A stretch of 55,829 bases of DNA, taken from the NCBI GenBank assembly GCA_017448245.1, contig JAFSLV010000005.1:1-55829 (forward strand), in the 5' to 3' direction. A model generated the notes under the pieces. The model worked only from the letters and a program-made list of their open reading frames with translations, did no database searches and was not told the DNA's origin. The position numbers and the translations under genes were made by a program. The DNA comes from Lachnospiraceae bacterium. Its GTDB lineage: Bacteria; Bacillota; Clostridia; Lachnospirales; Lachnospiraceae. This document shows, piece by piece, positions 16,092 through 24,938 of the stretch. Within the stretch, counting starts at the first letter, position 1; every line of letters starts with the position of its first letter.

Positions 16092-17282
16092 TTACTTCAG
16101 ATACTTTGCAAGCGCGTCCGTCTTGTCCGTCTGTTCCCAGGGAAGCGACAGATCGTCCCTGCCGAAATGCCCGTAGGCGGCCGTCTGCTTGTAGATCGGC
16201 CTGCGCAGGTCGAGCATCCGGATGATGCCCGCGGGACGTAAGTCAAAGTTTTCCCTCACTGCTTTTTCGATCACGTCATCGGACACCTTTCCCGTACCAA
16301 AGGTATCGATGTGAACCGAGGTCGGCTGCGCGACGCCGATCGCATAGGAGAGCTGGATCTGGCAACGGTCCGCGAGTCCCGCGGCGACGATGTTTTTGGC
16401 GGCATACCTTGCGGCATAAGCGGCAGAGCGGTCGACCTTGGTGCAGTCCTTTCCGGAAAAGGCGCCGCCGCCGTGTGCGGCGGAGCCGCCGTAGGTGTCT
16501 ACGATGATCTTGCGTCCGGTGAGACCCGCATCGCCCTGCGGTCCGCCGATCACAAAGCGCCCCGTCGGATTGATAAAGATCTTGGTACCCGCATCCACCA
16601 TCGATGCATCCACCACATGGTCGATGACATGCTTCCGGATATCCGCATGGATCTGATCCTGCGTCACCTTTTCATCATGCTGCGAGGAAATGACGATCGC
16701 CTCGAGACGGACGGGCTTGTGATTCTCGTCGTATTCGACGGACACCTGACTCTTGCCGTCGGGACGCAGATAGGCAAGCGTTCCGTTCTTGCGTACCTCG
16801 GTCAGTCTGCGCGTGAGCTTGTGCGCAAGAGAAATCGCGTACGGCATGTATTCCGGTGTCTCGTTGGACGCGTAACCGAACATCATGCCCTGGTCACCCG
16901 CCCCGATCGCTTCGATCTCGGCATCGGACATCTTATTTTCTTTTGCCTCGAGCGCCTTGTCCACGCCCATCGCGATGTCGGGCGACTGCTCGTCGATCGC
17001 GACAAAAACCGCGCAGGTGTTGGCGTCAAATCCTTTCTCGGAAGAATCGTAACCGATCTCCCGGATCGTATCGCGCACGACACCGCTGAAATCGATAAAC
17101 GCCTTGGTCGTGATCTCCCCGGTGATCAGCACAAATCCCGTGCAGGTCGCCGTCTCGCACGCAACGCGGCTCATCGGATCATCCTTCATGCAGGCGTCGA
17201 GGACCGCGTCCGAAATCGCGTCGCAGATCTTGTCGGGATGTCCTTCCGTTACGGACTCCGATGTGAAAATATAGTGGCTCAT
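16092..17282 (-). CDS. metK: S-adenosylmethionine synthetase
   Basis: A 396-residue protein of standard length. It forms AdoMet from methionine and ATP. The family signatures are present: [17 protein letters not shown] near the start, [12 protein letters not shown] with the hexapeptide, and the Gly-rich [19 protein letters not shown]. The start at 17282 (MSHYIF) has AAAGGGG ahead. No SAM riboswitch is visible in front of the gene; it follows psuG by only 13 bases and is probably co-transcribed from the metallo-hydrolase promoter. Confidence 0.97.
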   Translation of the reverse strand: MSHYIFTSESVTEGHPDKICDAISDAVLDACMKDDPMSRVACETATCTGFVLITGEITTKAFIDFSGVVRDTIREIGYDSSEKGFDANTCAVFVAIDEQSPDIAMGVDKALEAKENKMSDAEIEAIGAGDQGMMFGYASNETPEYMPYAISLAHKLTRRLTEVRKNGTLAYLRPDGKSQVSVEYDENHKPVRLEAIVISSQHDEKVTQDQIHADIRKHVIDHVVDASMVDAGTKIFINPTGRFVIGGPQGDAGLTGRKIIVDTYGGSAAHGGGAFSGKDCTKVDRSAAYAARYAAKNIVAAGLADRCQIQLSYAIGVAQPTSVHIDTFGTGKVSDDVIEKAVRENFDLRPAGIIRMLDLRRPIYKQTAAYGHFGRDDLSLPWEQTDKTDALAKYLK

Positions 17283-17295
17283 TGTTTTCCCCTTT

Positions 17296-18219
17296 CTATC
17301 GCTTCTCCGCACAGGCCTTTGCACTTCTTGCGGCCACGCGCGCGTTATTGCAGACGAGCTGTATGTTGGCATCCAGCGATTCTCCGCCGGTGAGTTCCCT
17401 CACCTTTTCGAGCAGAAACGGAGTCGTCTCCTTGCCGTGAATATTTTTTTCCTCCGCTTCCCGAAGCGCGTCTTCGATCGCCTGATCGATCCCGGTGCCG
17501 TCCATGGCATATTCTTCGGGAATCGGATTGGTGACGAGCATCCCCCCGGAAAGACCGAGCGCCTTTCGGGCGAGGAAGAGATCCGCAATCTCCTCTTCGC
17601 TGTCCACCCGGAAGTCGACGGACAGTCCCGAGTGCCTCGAGTAAAAGGCCGGCAGCTCATCCGTCCGAAAACCGATGACCGGAACGCCGTGTGTCTCGAG
17701 ATATTCCAGCGTCAGCCTCAGATCCAGGATCGCCTTGGCACCCGCGCAGACCACGCACACCGGCGTCGAGGCGAGTTCCCTTAAGTCCGCGGAGATATCC
17801 ATCGTCGTCTCCGCGCCCCTGTGGACGCCTCCGATGCCGCCCGTCGCAAAAAAGGAAATGCCTGCCATGTGCGCGATCATCATCGTCGTCGTTACGGTCG
17901 TCGCGCCGTCCATTCCTTTTGCGACAAGATATGCGATGTCACGCCGGGACGCCTTGGTGACGGCGGTCCCCTTTTTCCCGACGTATTCGATCTCGTCTTT
18001 GGAGAGTCCTGCCTTCAGACGGCCTCCGATGATCGCGATCGTCGCGGGAAGTACGCCCTCTTTGCGGATGACATCCTCCACCATGAGCGCCGTCTCCACG
18101 TTTTGCGGATAAGGCATTCCGTGCGAGATGATCGTCGACTCCAGCGCGACGACAGGCCTTCCCTGATCGAGCGCTTCCTTTACTTCCGGTGCGATGTCGA
18201 GACAGCTGTTCACTTCCAT
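17296..18219 (-). CDS. psuG: Pseudouridine-5'-phosphate glycosidase
   Basis: A 307-residue protein. It cleaves the C-C glycosidic bond of pseudouridine 5'-phosphate to ribose 5-phosphate and uracil. Recognisable sequence includes [17 protein letters not shown] at the start, [18 protein letters not shown] with the active-site Lys region, and [20 protein letters not shown]. No pseudouridine kinase (psuK) gene is adjacent, so that step must be encoded elsewhere or the substrate arrives phosphorylated. The start overlaps the end of the metallo-hydrolase gene by 10 bases. Confidence 0.93.
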   Translation of the reverse strand: MEVNSCLDIAPEVKEALDQGRPVVALESTIISHGMPYPQNVETALMVEDVIRKEGVLPATIAIIGGRLKAGLSKDEIEYVGKKGTAVTKASRRDIAYLVAKGMDGATTVTTTMMIAHMAGISFFATGGIGGVHRGAETTMDISADLRELASTPVCVVCAGAKAILDLRLTLEYLETHGVPVIGFRTDELPAFYSRHSGLSVDFRVDSEEEIADLFLARKALGLSGGMLVTNPIPEEYAMDGTGIDQAIEDALREAEEKNIHGKETTPFLLEKVRELTGGESLDANIQLVCNNARVAARSAKACAEKR

Positions 18220-18857
18220 AATTTTAAAACCACCTGAATCGACGGATCGATCTTTTTTGCAAAATCATCTCCGTCCGTTTTTTCGCCGATGATCGAGCCG
18301 TAGTGCGTCGGGATCACGGCCTTGGGCTTCAGGCCGTTGACAAAGGCCGCCGCCTCGTCCTTGTCCATCGTATACTTGCCGCCGATCGGCACAAGTGCGA
18401 CATCGCATCTGACCGCCCGTGCCTCTTCGGTCGCATCCATGTCGCCGGAAATATAATACCGCATGCCGTTCACGGTGACGACATAGCCGAGCCAGTTATT
18501 ATCCTTCGGATGAAAATCCTTGCCGATGTTGTAGGCGCGGATGGCCTCGATCGGAAATCCGTTCAGGGTAAATTCGCTTCCCGGTCTGAGCGGCACGATG
18601 TCGTTGTGCTCGACATTGGTCTTTTGCTGCACCTCGTCGCGCATCTCAAACGGACACACGATAAAGGTCTCGTCCGGACCCTTGCTCAGCTTGTTAATCG
18701 ACTCCGGATCAAAATGATCGGAATGGCTGTGCGTGAGAAAGATGATGTCGGCATCGTGTGTCGCTTCTCCGATCTCGATCGGATCAAAGTACAACACCTG
18801 CTTGCCCGCATCGAGCCGGATACTGGATTGGATGTTGATCGTGATGTTGTCGGTCAT
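18210..18857 (-). CDS. Metallo-beta-lactamase fold hydrolase, UlaG-like
   Basis: About 215 residues. The zinc motif THSHSDHFDPESI (HxHxDH) is present, with a later ISGDMDATEEA and an IPTHYGSI that supply other metal ligands. The pattern belongs to the UlaG-like branch of MBL hydrolases with unknown substrates. GGAAG lies before the ATG at 18857. It is first in the run MBL-psuG-metK-cls. An upstream in-frame extension through the hairpin at 18887-18910 is unlikely to be coding. Confidence 0.8.
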   Translation of the reverse strand: MTDNITINIQSSIRLDAGKQVLYFDPIEIGEATHDADIIFLTHSHSDHFDPESINKLSKGPDETFIVCPFEMRDEVQQKTNVEHNDIVPLRPGSEFTLNGFPIEAIRAYNIGKDFHPKDNNWLGYVVTVNGMRYYISGDMDATEEARAVRCDVALVPIGGKYTMDKDEAAAFVNGLKPKAVIPTHYGSIIGEKTDGDDFAKKIDPSIQVVLKLWK

Positions 18858-18886
18858 GGCACATCTTCCTTTCTGAAAATAATAAT

Positions 18887-18910
18887 GCCCTCTTTTTGAT
18901 GAAAGAGGGC
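18887..18910. other. Perfect stem-loop in the 5' leader of the MBL gene
   Basis: GCCCTCTTT-TTGATG-AAAGAGGGC is a nine-base stem with a six-base loop, about 30 bases before the MBL start. On the minus strand it is followed by ATTATTATTTTC rather than a clean T-run, so it may be a weak terminator/attenuator or an mRNA-protecting hairpin. Confidence 0.5.
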
Positions 18911-19126
18911 GAACGTTTCTGTCGCACCTCTTATCGTTCGCACCGTCCTGCATCTGCCTCCGGTGCGCTCAGGCTGGCACCTTCCCTTGCGGGGGTTGCC
19001 GTGGCTTCATCGATCCTATGTATCTCCACCACTCTGCATAAGAGCACGCTTTTATTTGCCTGTCTATCGTACAACGAAACAGGGGCGGCGTCAATGCCGC
19101 AATGTTTATGCTTTATTTATATTTAC
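18911..19126. other. Non-coding spacer
   Basis: I find no convincing gene, RNA or terminator here. It separates the MBL operon from repeat R3 and the tRNA cluster and probably contains the MBL promoter, which I could not place with confidence. Confidence 0.4.
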
Positions 19127-19266
19127 GGTCAAGAGGTCGGTCAAAAGGGACGGTTCTCATTGGCTTGTTTTCGGTCAAAAGGGACAGATCTCACCCGCCT
19201 GTCGGTCTGTCAGTCAAAGGAGACGGATCTCACCCGCCTGTCGGTCTGTCAGTCAAAGTAGACAGA
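19127..19266 (+). repeat. Dispersed repeat element, copy R3 (plus, expanded)
   Basis: An expanded version of the R1 element. After the two standard units, a further sequence GGATCTCACCCGCCTGTCGG TCTGTCAGTCAAAG recurs in tandem, giving about 140 bp. The last unit ends five bases before the -35 box of the tRNA-Ser promoter. Confidence 0.8.
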
Positions 19267-19270
19267 TATT

Positions 19271-19299
19271 TTGACACCTGCGGCAGGCTGTGATATGAT
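19271..19299 (+). promoter_or_regulatory. Strong promoter for the tRNA-Ser genes
   Basis: -35 TTGACA (19271-19276) and -10 TATGAT (19294-19299) with 17 bp between them, 36 bp before the first tRNA. This is close to the sigma-A consensus. Confidence 0.8.
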
Positions 19300-19335
19300 G
19301 TTTTTTGCGTCCGGAAATGTGTCCGGCGTTTGTTT

Positions 19336-19421
19336 GGAGTGGTATCGAAGTGGTCATAACGAGGCGGTCTTGAAAACCGTTTGTCCGCAAGGGCGCGCGG
19401 GTTCGAATCCCGCCCACTCCG
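19336..19421 (+). tRNA. tRNA-Ser (anticodon TGA)
   Basis: Acceptor arm GGAGTGG pairs with CCACTCC, with discriminator G. The anticodon loop CTTGAAA gives TGA. A long variable arm (TTGTCCGCAAGGGCGCG region) and T-arm GGGTTCGAATCCC are typical of a class II tRNA-Ser. CCA is not encoded. Confidence 0.95.
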
Positions 19422-19557
19422 CTTTGATACAGTATTTCATGCGCCGGAGGCGCCACGGGAAAAATGCTTGCATTTTTCCCGAAGAGGAGGCGCAACGGAG
19501 CGATCGTGAGCGCCATGCGCAGCGTGGCGCGAGCATAAGCGTAGTTTGCGCCGACGT
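19422..19557. other. tRNA spacer with perfect hairpin
   Basis: Between the two tRNA-Ser genes lies CGGGAAAAATGC-TT-GCATTTTTCCCG, a perfect 12-base stem at about 19456-19481. The end of the spacer (about 19537-19555) is a near copy, inverted, of the spacer after tRNA-Leu (about 19850-19868). Confidence 0.45.
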
Positions 19558-19647
19558 GGAGAAGTACCCAAGCTGGCCGAAGGGGCTCCCCTGGAAAGGG
19601 AGTAGGTCGTTAATAGCGGCGCGAGGGTTCAAATCCCTCCTTCTCCG
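19558..19647 (+). tRNA. tRNA-Ser (anticodon GGA)
   Basis: Acceptor arm GGAGAAG pairs with CTTCTCC, discriminator G. The anticodon loop CTGGAAA gives GGA. It has a long variable arm and the T-arm AGGGTTCAAATCCCT. CCA is not encoded. Confidence 0.95.
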
Positions 19648-19650
19648 TAG

Positions 19651-19691
19651 AAGTGTGTCAAAAAGCATCGTCTTCTTGACACACTTTTTCG
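19651..19691 (+). terminator. Terminator of the tRNA-Ser transcript
   Basis: AAGTGTGTCAA pairs perfectly with TTGACACACTT (11 bp), followed by TTTCGTTTTTC. It ends the rightward tRNA unit. Confidence 0.88.
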
Positions 19692-19760
19692 TTTTTCAAA
19701 AAAACCTGGGCTGTCTGATTGCTTAAAAAAAAGAAGACAACCGGAACTGTCTCCTTTTTC

Positions 19761-19844
19761 TGCCGGCAACCGGACTTGAACCGGTACGGGATTGCTCCCG
19801 AGGGATTTTAAGTCCCTTGCGTCTGCCTGTTCCGCCATGCCGGC
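19761..19844 (-). tRNA. tRNA-Leu (anticodon TAA)
   Basis: On the minus strand acceptor GCCGGCA pairs with TGCCGGC, discriminator A. The anticodon loop CTTAAAA gives TAA. The long variable arm (CGGGAGCAATCCCG) marks class II. Last tRNA of the leftward unit. Confidence 0.94.
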
Positions 19845-19913
19845 TCTCGTCGGCGCAAACTGCGCTTTTGTTCGCACCATGCTGCCGCATGCGCAGTCCG
19901 CGAGCGCAGCGAG

Positions 19914-19987
19914 TGGACCCTCAGGGACTCGAACCCGGGACCGATCGGTTATGAGCCGACTGCTCTGACCAACTGAGCTAAGGGTCC
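19914..19987 (-). tRNA. tRNA-Met (anticodon CAT)
   Basis: Acceptor GGACCCT pairs with AGGGTCC, discriminator A. The anticodon loop CTCATAA gives CAT. D-arm AGCTCAGTTGGTCAGAGC and the G-C at the start of the acceptor fit elongator tRNA-Met rather than the initiator; a lysidine-modified Ile tRNA cannot be fully excluded. Confidence 0.9.
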
Positions 19988-19992
19988 TCAAA

Positions 19993-20064
19993 CTCCCCGA
20001 GTAGGGCTCGAACCTACAACCCCGCGGTTAACAGCCGCGTGCTCTACCATTGAGCTATCGAGGA
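19993..20064 (-). tRNA. tRNA-Asn (anticodon GTT)
   Basis: Acceptor TCCTCGA pairs with TCGGGGA, discriminator G. The anticodon loop CTGTTAA gives GTT. D-arm and T-arm (TAGGTTCGAGCCCTA) are standard. Confidence 0.95.
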
Positions 20065-20090
20065 AAGCAAAGCCGCGCAATCCGGCTTTA

Positions 20091-20164
<74 letters not shown>

Positions 20165-20236
20165 CGGTAAATGAGTAAGTGCGACCGGACGGATATCGGC
20201 TGACGGTGAAGCTTGCTTCGACCGGCAGGCGATGAC

Positions 20237-20450
20237 GGACGGGCATAAGCGGCGAAGCCGCGGGACGACAGACCGCAGGTCTGGCGTACCTCGCACTTAC
20301 GGATGTCCTCTCCCCACGCTTGCTTGCGGCGGCAGTTACGACTGGACGGACATAAGCGGCGAAGCCGCGGGACGACAGACCGAAGGTCTGGCGTATCGCA
20401 CTTACGGAGTATATCCTTTCGTGCTTTGCGGGACGACAGACCGCAGGTCT
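20237..20450. repeat. Leader repeats upstream of the leftward tRNA genes
   Basis: A 65-bp sequence is present at 20237-20303 and again at 20344-20408 with few differences. It holds two short palindromes (CGGCGAAGCCG and AGACCGCAGGTCT) and ends in CGCACTTACGGA. A third, partial copy (GCGGGACGACAGACCGCAGG onward) is at 20428-20450. The spacing and palindromes suggest RNA hairpins in the tRNA precursor leader. No protein gene is seen between 20165 and 20596. Confidence 0.6.
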
Positions 20451-20481
20451 CCCCATGCCTGTTCCAACCGGCAACTTTCAC

Positions 20482-20510
20482 ATTTTATCACCTTTTATGT
20501 AATTCATCAA
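20482..20510 (-). promoter_or_regulatory. Promoter of the leftward tRNA unit
   Basis: Leftward -35 TTGATG (20505-20510) and -10 TAAAAT (20482-20487), 17 bp apart. It would give a leader of about 310 bases that carries the repeats before tRNA-Ile. Confidence 0.6.
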
Positions 20511-20524
20511 GCACCGCCCCAAAA

Positions 20525-20591
20525 AATCTCAACCGGGATCCGTCCCCCCTGACCGGAAAAAAGTGGATGGGAACCGTCCCCCTTGACCGGT
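20525..20591 (-). repeat. Dispersed repeat element, copy R4 (minus orientation)
   Basis: On the minus strand: GGTCAAGGGGGACGGTTCCC, a diverged spacer, then GGTCAGGGGGGACGGATCCC. It begins a few bases after the ispD stop codon. Confidence 0.75.
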
Positions 20592-20596
20592 CCGGG

Positions 20597-21391
20597 TCAG
20601 CCGTGGCAGAGGGCCTCGGCGACGGCGAGGTCGTCGGGGGTCGTGATCTTGATGTTGGTGTAGGAGCCCTCCGTGAGGAAGATCTTCTGCGCGGGGTGAT
20701 AGTGTTCGACGACCATCGCGTCGTCGGTGAGGCGCGCAAGGAAGCGGGAAAAATCATCCGCGGCGGCGCCCTCTTCCCGGCGCGCGTCCCCGAAAAAGCG
20801 TTTTTCATCTTCGATGAGCGCGGCATACGCATCATGGATCAGATCAAAGGAAAAAGCCTGCGGCGTCTGCATCGCATAGAGGGTCCGGCGGTCGGGCGTA
20901 TCCGTAACAAAGCCCGCATCATCCGCGATCTTGATCGTATCCTTGACCGGCACCGCACACACGCACGCGCCGTGCTGTCTCACGCCCGCGAGCACGCGCT
21001 CCGTCATGGCGCTTGTGACAAAAGGTCGTGCGCCGTCATGGATCAGCACAAAGGAGCCGCCGTCCGCGGACGCGTCTTTTTTGCCCTTCGTTTTCCGGAG
21101 CTTTTGCAACGCCGAAAGACCCGCGTATACGCTGTGATAGCGCTCTTTCCCTCCGGTCACGACATCCGCTGTCTTTTTGTATCCGTAACGGTCGATCACC
21201 TGCTCCCGGCAATAGTTCTCATCGCCCGCGGCCGCGACCACGACGATCGCGTCCACCTCATCGCACCGCTCAAACGTCTCGATGCTGTGCGCAAGCAGGG
21301 GCTTCCTGCCGATCTTCAGATACTGTTTTTTGACCCCGCCGCCAAAGCGCGACCCGCTCCCTCCGGCAAGGACGACCACACCGCATCTCAT
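20597..21391 (-). CDS. ispD: 2-C-methyl-D-erythritol 4-phosphate cytidylyltransferase
   Basis: A 264-residue nucleotidyltransferase. It makes CDP-methylerythritol in the MEP isoprenoid pathway. The N-terminal [20 protein letters not shown] carries the CTP-binding Gly-rich loop and Lys residues; [27 protein letters not shown] and [10 protein letters not shown] are other family blocks. The related enzyme TarI (ribitol-5-phosphate cytidylyltransferase) is an alternative, but no tarJ or tagB-like genes are here. The start overlaps tsaD by four bases and the gene closes the long minus-strand operon. Confidence 0.88.
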   Translation of the reverse strand: MRCGVVVLAGGSGSRFGGGVKKQYLKIGRKPLLAHSIETFERCDEVDAIVVVAAAGDENYCREQVIDRYGYKKTADVVTGGKERYHSVYAGLSALQKLRKTKGKKDASADGGSFVLIHDGARPFVTSAMTERVLAGVRQHGACVCAVPVKDTIKIADDAGFVTDTPDRRTLYAMQTPQAFSFDLIHDAYAALIEDEKRFFGDARREEGAAADDFSRFLARLTDDAMVVEHYHPAQKIFLTEGSYTNIKITTPDDLAVAEALCHG

Positions 21392-22476
21392 CCGTGAAAC
21401 CTCCTCTCTCTCGTCCCGAGCGACAGATTGGGACAGGCATTGAGATCAAGGCCTGCCCTGCGCGTCGGTGCGTCCTGCGACAGTGCGGGCGCAAGATACG
21501 AAAAATACGCCGCCGAGGCGATCATCGCCGCATTGTCCGTACACAGCAGGGGCTTTGGCGCATAAAAGTCCTTTCCTTCCGCTTCACAGGCCGCACTGAG
21601 CGCCGCACGCAACGCCGTATTGGACGCGACGCCTCCGGCGATCGCGATTTTGGCGCAGTCGTATTCGCGTGCCGCCTCCATCGTATGCGTACACAGCACA
21701 TCAACCACCGCCTTCTGAAAAGAAGCCGCAAGATCCGCGACCGGCAGCTCCGCCTGCGACGCCTCCTCCCTGCGCGCAAGGTCCTGCATCCGCATCCGGT
21801 TGACCAGATTGAGGACCGTGCTCTTGAGTCCGCTGAAAGAAAAATCGTACGGCGCATCCGGGATCTTTGCCTGCGGAAAAGAAAACGCCTCCGCGTTGCC
21901 TTCCCGCGCCGCCCTGTCGATTGCGGGACCGCCGGGGTAGCCAAGGCCTAAAACGCGCGCGACCTTGTCAAAGGCCTCGCCCGCCGCATCGTCCCTCGTC
22001 TGTCCGATGATCTCATAGACGCCGTACTCCCTGACATGGACGAGATGCGAATGACCGCCGCTTGCCACAAGGCACAGAAACGGCGGTGTCAGGGAAGGAT
22101 ATTCGATAAAATTGGCGCAGATATGTCCCTCGATATGATGGACACCGATGAGTTCCTTTTTCCACGCAAAAGAAAGCGCCTTGGCAAAAGAAACGCCGAC
22201 GAGAAGGGCACCCACGAGACCCGGTCCGTACGTCACCGCTACCGCGTCGATGTCGGACGCCTGAACCCCCGCATCCTTCATCGCAAGACCGACGACACCC
22301 GTGATCTTTTCCACGTGCTTTCTCGATGCGATCTCCGGCACGACACCGCCGTAGATCGTATGGATATCGATCTGCGAAGCGATCCGGTCGGACTTTACCT
22401 CCCTGCCGTTTACGACGACAGCGGCCGCCGTCTCGTCGCAGGAGGTTTCGATTCCCAGAATACACACATCCTTCAT
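21388..22476 (-). CDS. tsaD: tRNA N6-adenosine threonylcarbamoyltransferase
   Basis: A 362-residue protein of the Kae1/TsaD family. It transfers the threonylcarbamoyl group to A37 of tRNAs that read ANN codons. [16 protein letters not shown] starts the ASKHA fold; the metal-binding HxxxH is in [24 protein letters not shown] and [12 protein letters not shown] are later signatures. Its partners tsaB, tsaC and tsaE are not in the window. Start and end overlap its neighbours by four bases each, so it is tightly coupled in the operon. Confidence 0.96.
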   Translation of the reverse strand: MKDVCILGIETSCDETAAAVVVNGREVKSDRIASQIDIHTIYGGVVPEIASRKHVEKITGVVGLAMKDAGVQASDIDAVAVTYGPGLVGALLVGVSFAKALSFAWKKELIGVHHIEGHICANFIEYPSLTPPFLCLVASGGHSHLVHVREYGVYEIIGQTRDDAAGEAFDKVARVLGLGYPGGPAIDRAAREGNAEAFSFPQAKIPDAPYDFSFSGLKSTVLNLVNRMRMQDLARREEASQAELPVADLAASFQKAVVDVLCTHTMEAAREYDCAKIAIAGGVASNTALRAALSAACEAEGKDFYAPKPLLCTDNAAMIASAAYFSYLAPALSQDAPTRRAGLDLNACPNLSLGTRERRFHG

Positions 22477-23084
22477 GGCGTGATCAGATGGATCGTCTGG
22501 TCATCCTTTAAGGACCATCCAAAGATCTTCCACCGGGCGGTCTCGTCCTTTCGCAGAATAAAATTATAGATCTGCGTGGCCCTGGTCGGTCCGCTCATCA
22601 GCGTAAACTGACACTCGAGACCCGCGCACTCGTATCCCTCGTCATCCTTGAAATAGACGACGCTCGAACGGTCCCCGACCACATAGGTGGAGATCGTGAT
22701 CCCGTCTTCTTTTTTCTGCTGCACCTCGTGACGCAGCTGCGCCGCGTAATTGGGCTGGTTGAGCAAAAACGCGTTGTCGTAGAGCACCATCAGCTGCTCG
22801 CACATCGCGTCCGCCTCCGCGTCGGTATATTCCTCGTTGTACAGCGTCTGCTCGATGCGCGCCCACATCGCGACCACATCCCGCTCGTTATTGGGATAGG
22901 TCTGGTCGAGGTTCATCGTCGTGACCGTCTGCACCGGCGTCAGTACCAGATTGTCCTCCTCGGACTGCCTTCTTGCCCTGGTCCGGTTGAGCATGAGAAA
23001 GATGCCGAGCAGCAGCATCCCCGCGCTGAGCACAAGAAACACAATCCGCAAAACGGTATTTTTCGGGGAACTTCTTCCTGCCAT
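22473..23084 (-). CDS. Membrane-anchored protein, DUF6715-like
   Basis: A 203-residue protein with one N-terminal membrane helix ([19 protein letters not shown]) and an outside domain. The domain begins with a conserved-looking [15 protein letters not shown] and a helical pair ([18 protein letters not shown]), and ends with a beta-rich half. It resembles the Lachnospiraceae family I know as DUF6715, with a fold like small NTF2-type lipoproteins. Function unknown. It sits between phosphoglucomutase and tsaD in the operon. Confidence 0.6.
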   Translation of the reverse strand: MAGRSSPKNTVLRIVFLVLSAGMLLLGIFLMLNRTRARRQSEEDNLVLTPVQTVTTMNLDQTYPNNERDVVAMWARIEQTLYNEEYTDAEADAMCEQLMVLYDNAFLLNQPNYAAQLRHEVQQKKEDGITISTYVVGDRSSVVYFKDDEGYECAGLECQFTLMSGPTRATQIYNFILRKDETARWKIFGWSLKDDQTIHLITP

Positions 23085-23099
23085 CGCGTCCGCTCCTTT

Positions 23100-24938
23100 T
23101 TATGCGCCCGCCACCGCGCGCACGGCTTTGCTGAGCGCCTCTTCCAGCGCGCCCGCGTCCGCCAGATCCTTGCCTTTTACGCCCATGTAGAACTTGATCT
23201 TGGGCTCCGTACCGGAAGGTCTCGCACAGCACCAGGCATCGTCCTGCAACCGAAAATACAATACATTGGAGGAGGGCAGTCCCGTCTCTCCCTGACTGCC
23301 GTCCGCAAAGGACACGGTCTTTCCGGTTTTGTAATCCCGGAATTCTTCGACCGCAAAATCACCGAACCTCTTCGGCGGATCCTTGCGCAGCCTGTCCATC
23401 AGCGCGCGGATCTGCTCCGCGCCCTCCGCGCCCTTCATGGTCAGCGAAAACTGTCCTTCTTTATAATACCCGTAAGTCTCATACAAATCAATCATCGCAT
23501 CCCACACGCTCCTGCCCTTTGTCTTGTAAAAGGCGGTGAGTTCGCACAACAGCATGACGGCGACGATCGCGTCCTTGTCGCGCGCGTGGATCCCGGCCAG
23601 ACATCCGTAGCTCTCTTCGAGACCAAAGACATAGGTATGCGCTCCCGTCTTTTCAAACAGCTTGATCTGTTCGCCGATGTATTTGAAGCCCGTCAGCACG
23701 TCGATGTAGCGTGCGCCGTAGGCCTTTGCGATCGGCACGGCCATGCGGGTCGTCACGATCGTCGATACAAAAGCGGGATTTTCCGGGAGCCTGCCGGTCG
23801 CCTTTCTTTCCTTAAAGACATACTCTCCGATCAGCATGCCGCTCATGTTGCCGGTCAGCTGCTCATAGACCGCTTCGCCTCCCTTCGTCTCCCTGCGGAC
23901 GTATACGCCGAGACGGTCTGCGTCCGGATCCGTTGCGAGCACGATGTCCGCCTCCTGTTCCCTTGCGTAACGAAGCGCGATCTCAAATGCCTTTTCATCC
24001 TCGGGATTGGGATAATCGAGCGTCGTAAATTCCGGATCGGGTGCTTCCTGCTCCGGCACGACAAACACATGCCTGTAACCGAGTTCCGAAAGAATCCGCT
24101 TCACCGGCATAAGGCCGCATCCGTGGAAGGGCGAATATACGATCTTGACCTGATCGGCCGCCTGCGCGATCGCTTCCGGATGCAGCATCTGCGCCTTGAG
24201 CGCCTCGATGTACGGATCGTCGATCTCCTTTCCGACGACGATATAGAGGCCCGACTCTTTGGCTTCCGCACCGGACATCGTCCGCGCCTGCGAATAATCC
24301 GTGATCGCGTTGACCTTTTCGATGATGCCCGTATCATGCGGCGGCGTGACCTGTGCGCCGTCCGTCCAGTACGCCTTGTAGCCGTTGTATTCCGGAGGAT
24401 TATGGCTTGCGGTGATCATGATGCCCGCCACGCAGTGGAGCGTGCGCATCATAAAAGAGAGCTCCGGTGTGGGACGGAGCGCATCCACGACATAGGCGCG
24501 GATCCCGTTGGCCGCAAGCACCCTGGCTGCCTCGTCGGCAAATTCCGGACTCATCCTTCTGGGATCATGCGAGATCGCAACCGCCGGAACGCCGTCGTCC
24601 TTCCACGACGGGACGTTTAAGCCTTCGGAAAAAGCGACACCGCCCTGCTCGGCAACATATGCGGAGAGCCTGTCCCTGTCCCCCGCACAGTCCGCCGTCT
24701 GTTCCAGAATATAATCCGCCAGACCCTGCGTCGCCTTCCGCACGGTATAGATATTGAGGCGGTTCGAACCGGCACCCAGCACGCCGCGCAGTCCTCCGGT
24801 ACCGAATTCCAGATCCTTGTAAAAACGGTCCTCGACCTCGGCCGCGTCCTGTGCGATCCCCCTGAGTTCCTCTTTGGTCTGTTCGTCAAAATACGGATCG
24901 CTCAGCCAGTAGTCCAGTTTCTTTTGCGCATCACTCAT
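23100..24938 (-). CDS. Phosphoglucomutase/phosphomannomutase
   Basis: About 612 residues, the size of the PgcA-type alpha-D-phosphohexomutases. The active-site Ser loop is GIMITASHNPPEYNGYK, the metal loop is ATDPDADRLGV, and the sugar and phosphate loops (GLEESYGCL, ARPSGTEPKIKFY) are present. It interconverts glucose 1- and 6-phosphate, supplying glucose 1-phosphate to RfbA upstream in the same operon. The start at 24938 has GGAGGT ahead and overlaps the GT2 stop as ATGA; the longer frame upstream is not supported. Confidence 0.93.
   Translation of the reverse strand: MSDAQKKLDYWLSDPYFDEQTKEELRGIAQDAAEVEDRFYKDLEFGTGGLRGVLGAGSNRLNIYTVRKATQGLADYILEQTADCAGDRDRLSAYVAEQGGVAFSEGLNVPSWKDDGVPAVAISHDPRRMSPEFADEAARVLAANGIRAYVVDALRPTPELSFMMRTLHCVAGIMITASHNPPEYNGYKAYWTDGAQVTPPHDTGIIEKVNAITDYSQARTMSGAEAKESGLYIVVGKEIDDPYIEALKAQMLHPEAIAQAADQVKIVYSPFHGCGLMPVKRILSELGYRHVFVVPEQEAPDPEFTTLDYPNPEDEKAFEIALRYAREQEADIVLATDPDADRLGVYVRRETKGGEAVYEQLTGNMSGMLIGEYVFKERKATGRLPENPAFVSTIVTTRMAVPIAKAYGARYIDVLTGFKYIGEQIKLFEKTGAHTYVFGLEESYGCLAGIHARDKDAIVAVMLLCELTAFYKTKGRSVWDAMIDLYETYGYYKEGQFSLTMKGAEGAEQIRALMDRLRKDPPKRFGDFAVEEFRDYKTGKTVSFADGSQGETGLPSSNVLYFRLQDDAWCCARPSGTEPKIKFYMGVKGKDLADAGALEEALSKAVRAVAGA

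Noticed and set aside
17283-17296. SAM riboswitch before metK
   Set aside because: The gap to psuG is 13 bases; there is no room and no kink-turn or aptamer-like sequence there or before the MBL gene.
20237-20450. Repeats near tRNA genes as a CRISPR array
   Set aside because: Only two and a half copies, unit length about 65 bp, unequal spacers and no cas genes in the window.
22728-24620. A 630-codon plus-strand frame
   Set aside because: Antisense to phosphoglucomutase and its neighbour; Arg/His-rich composition is typical of shadow frames in GC-rich DNA.
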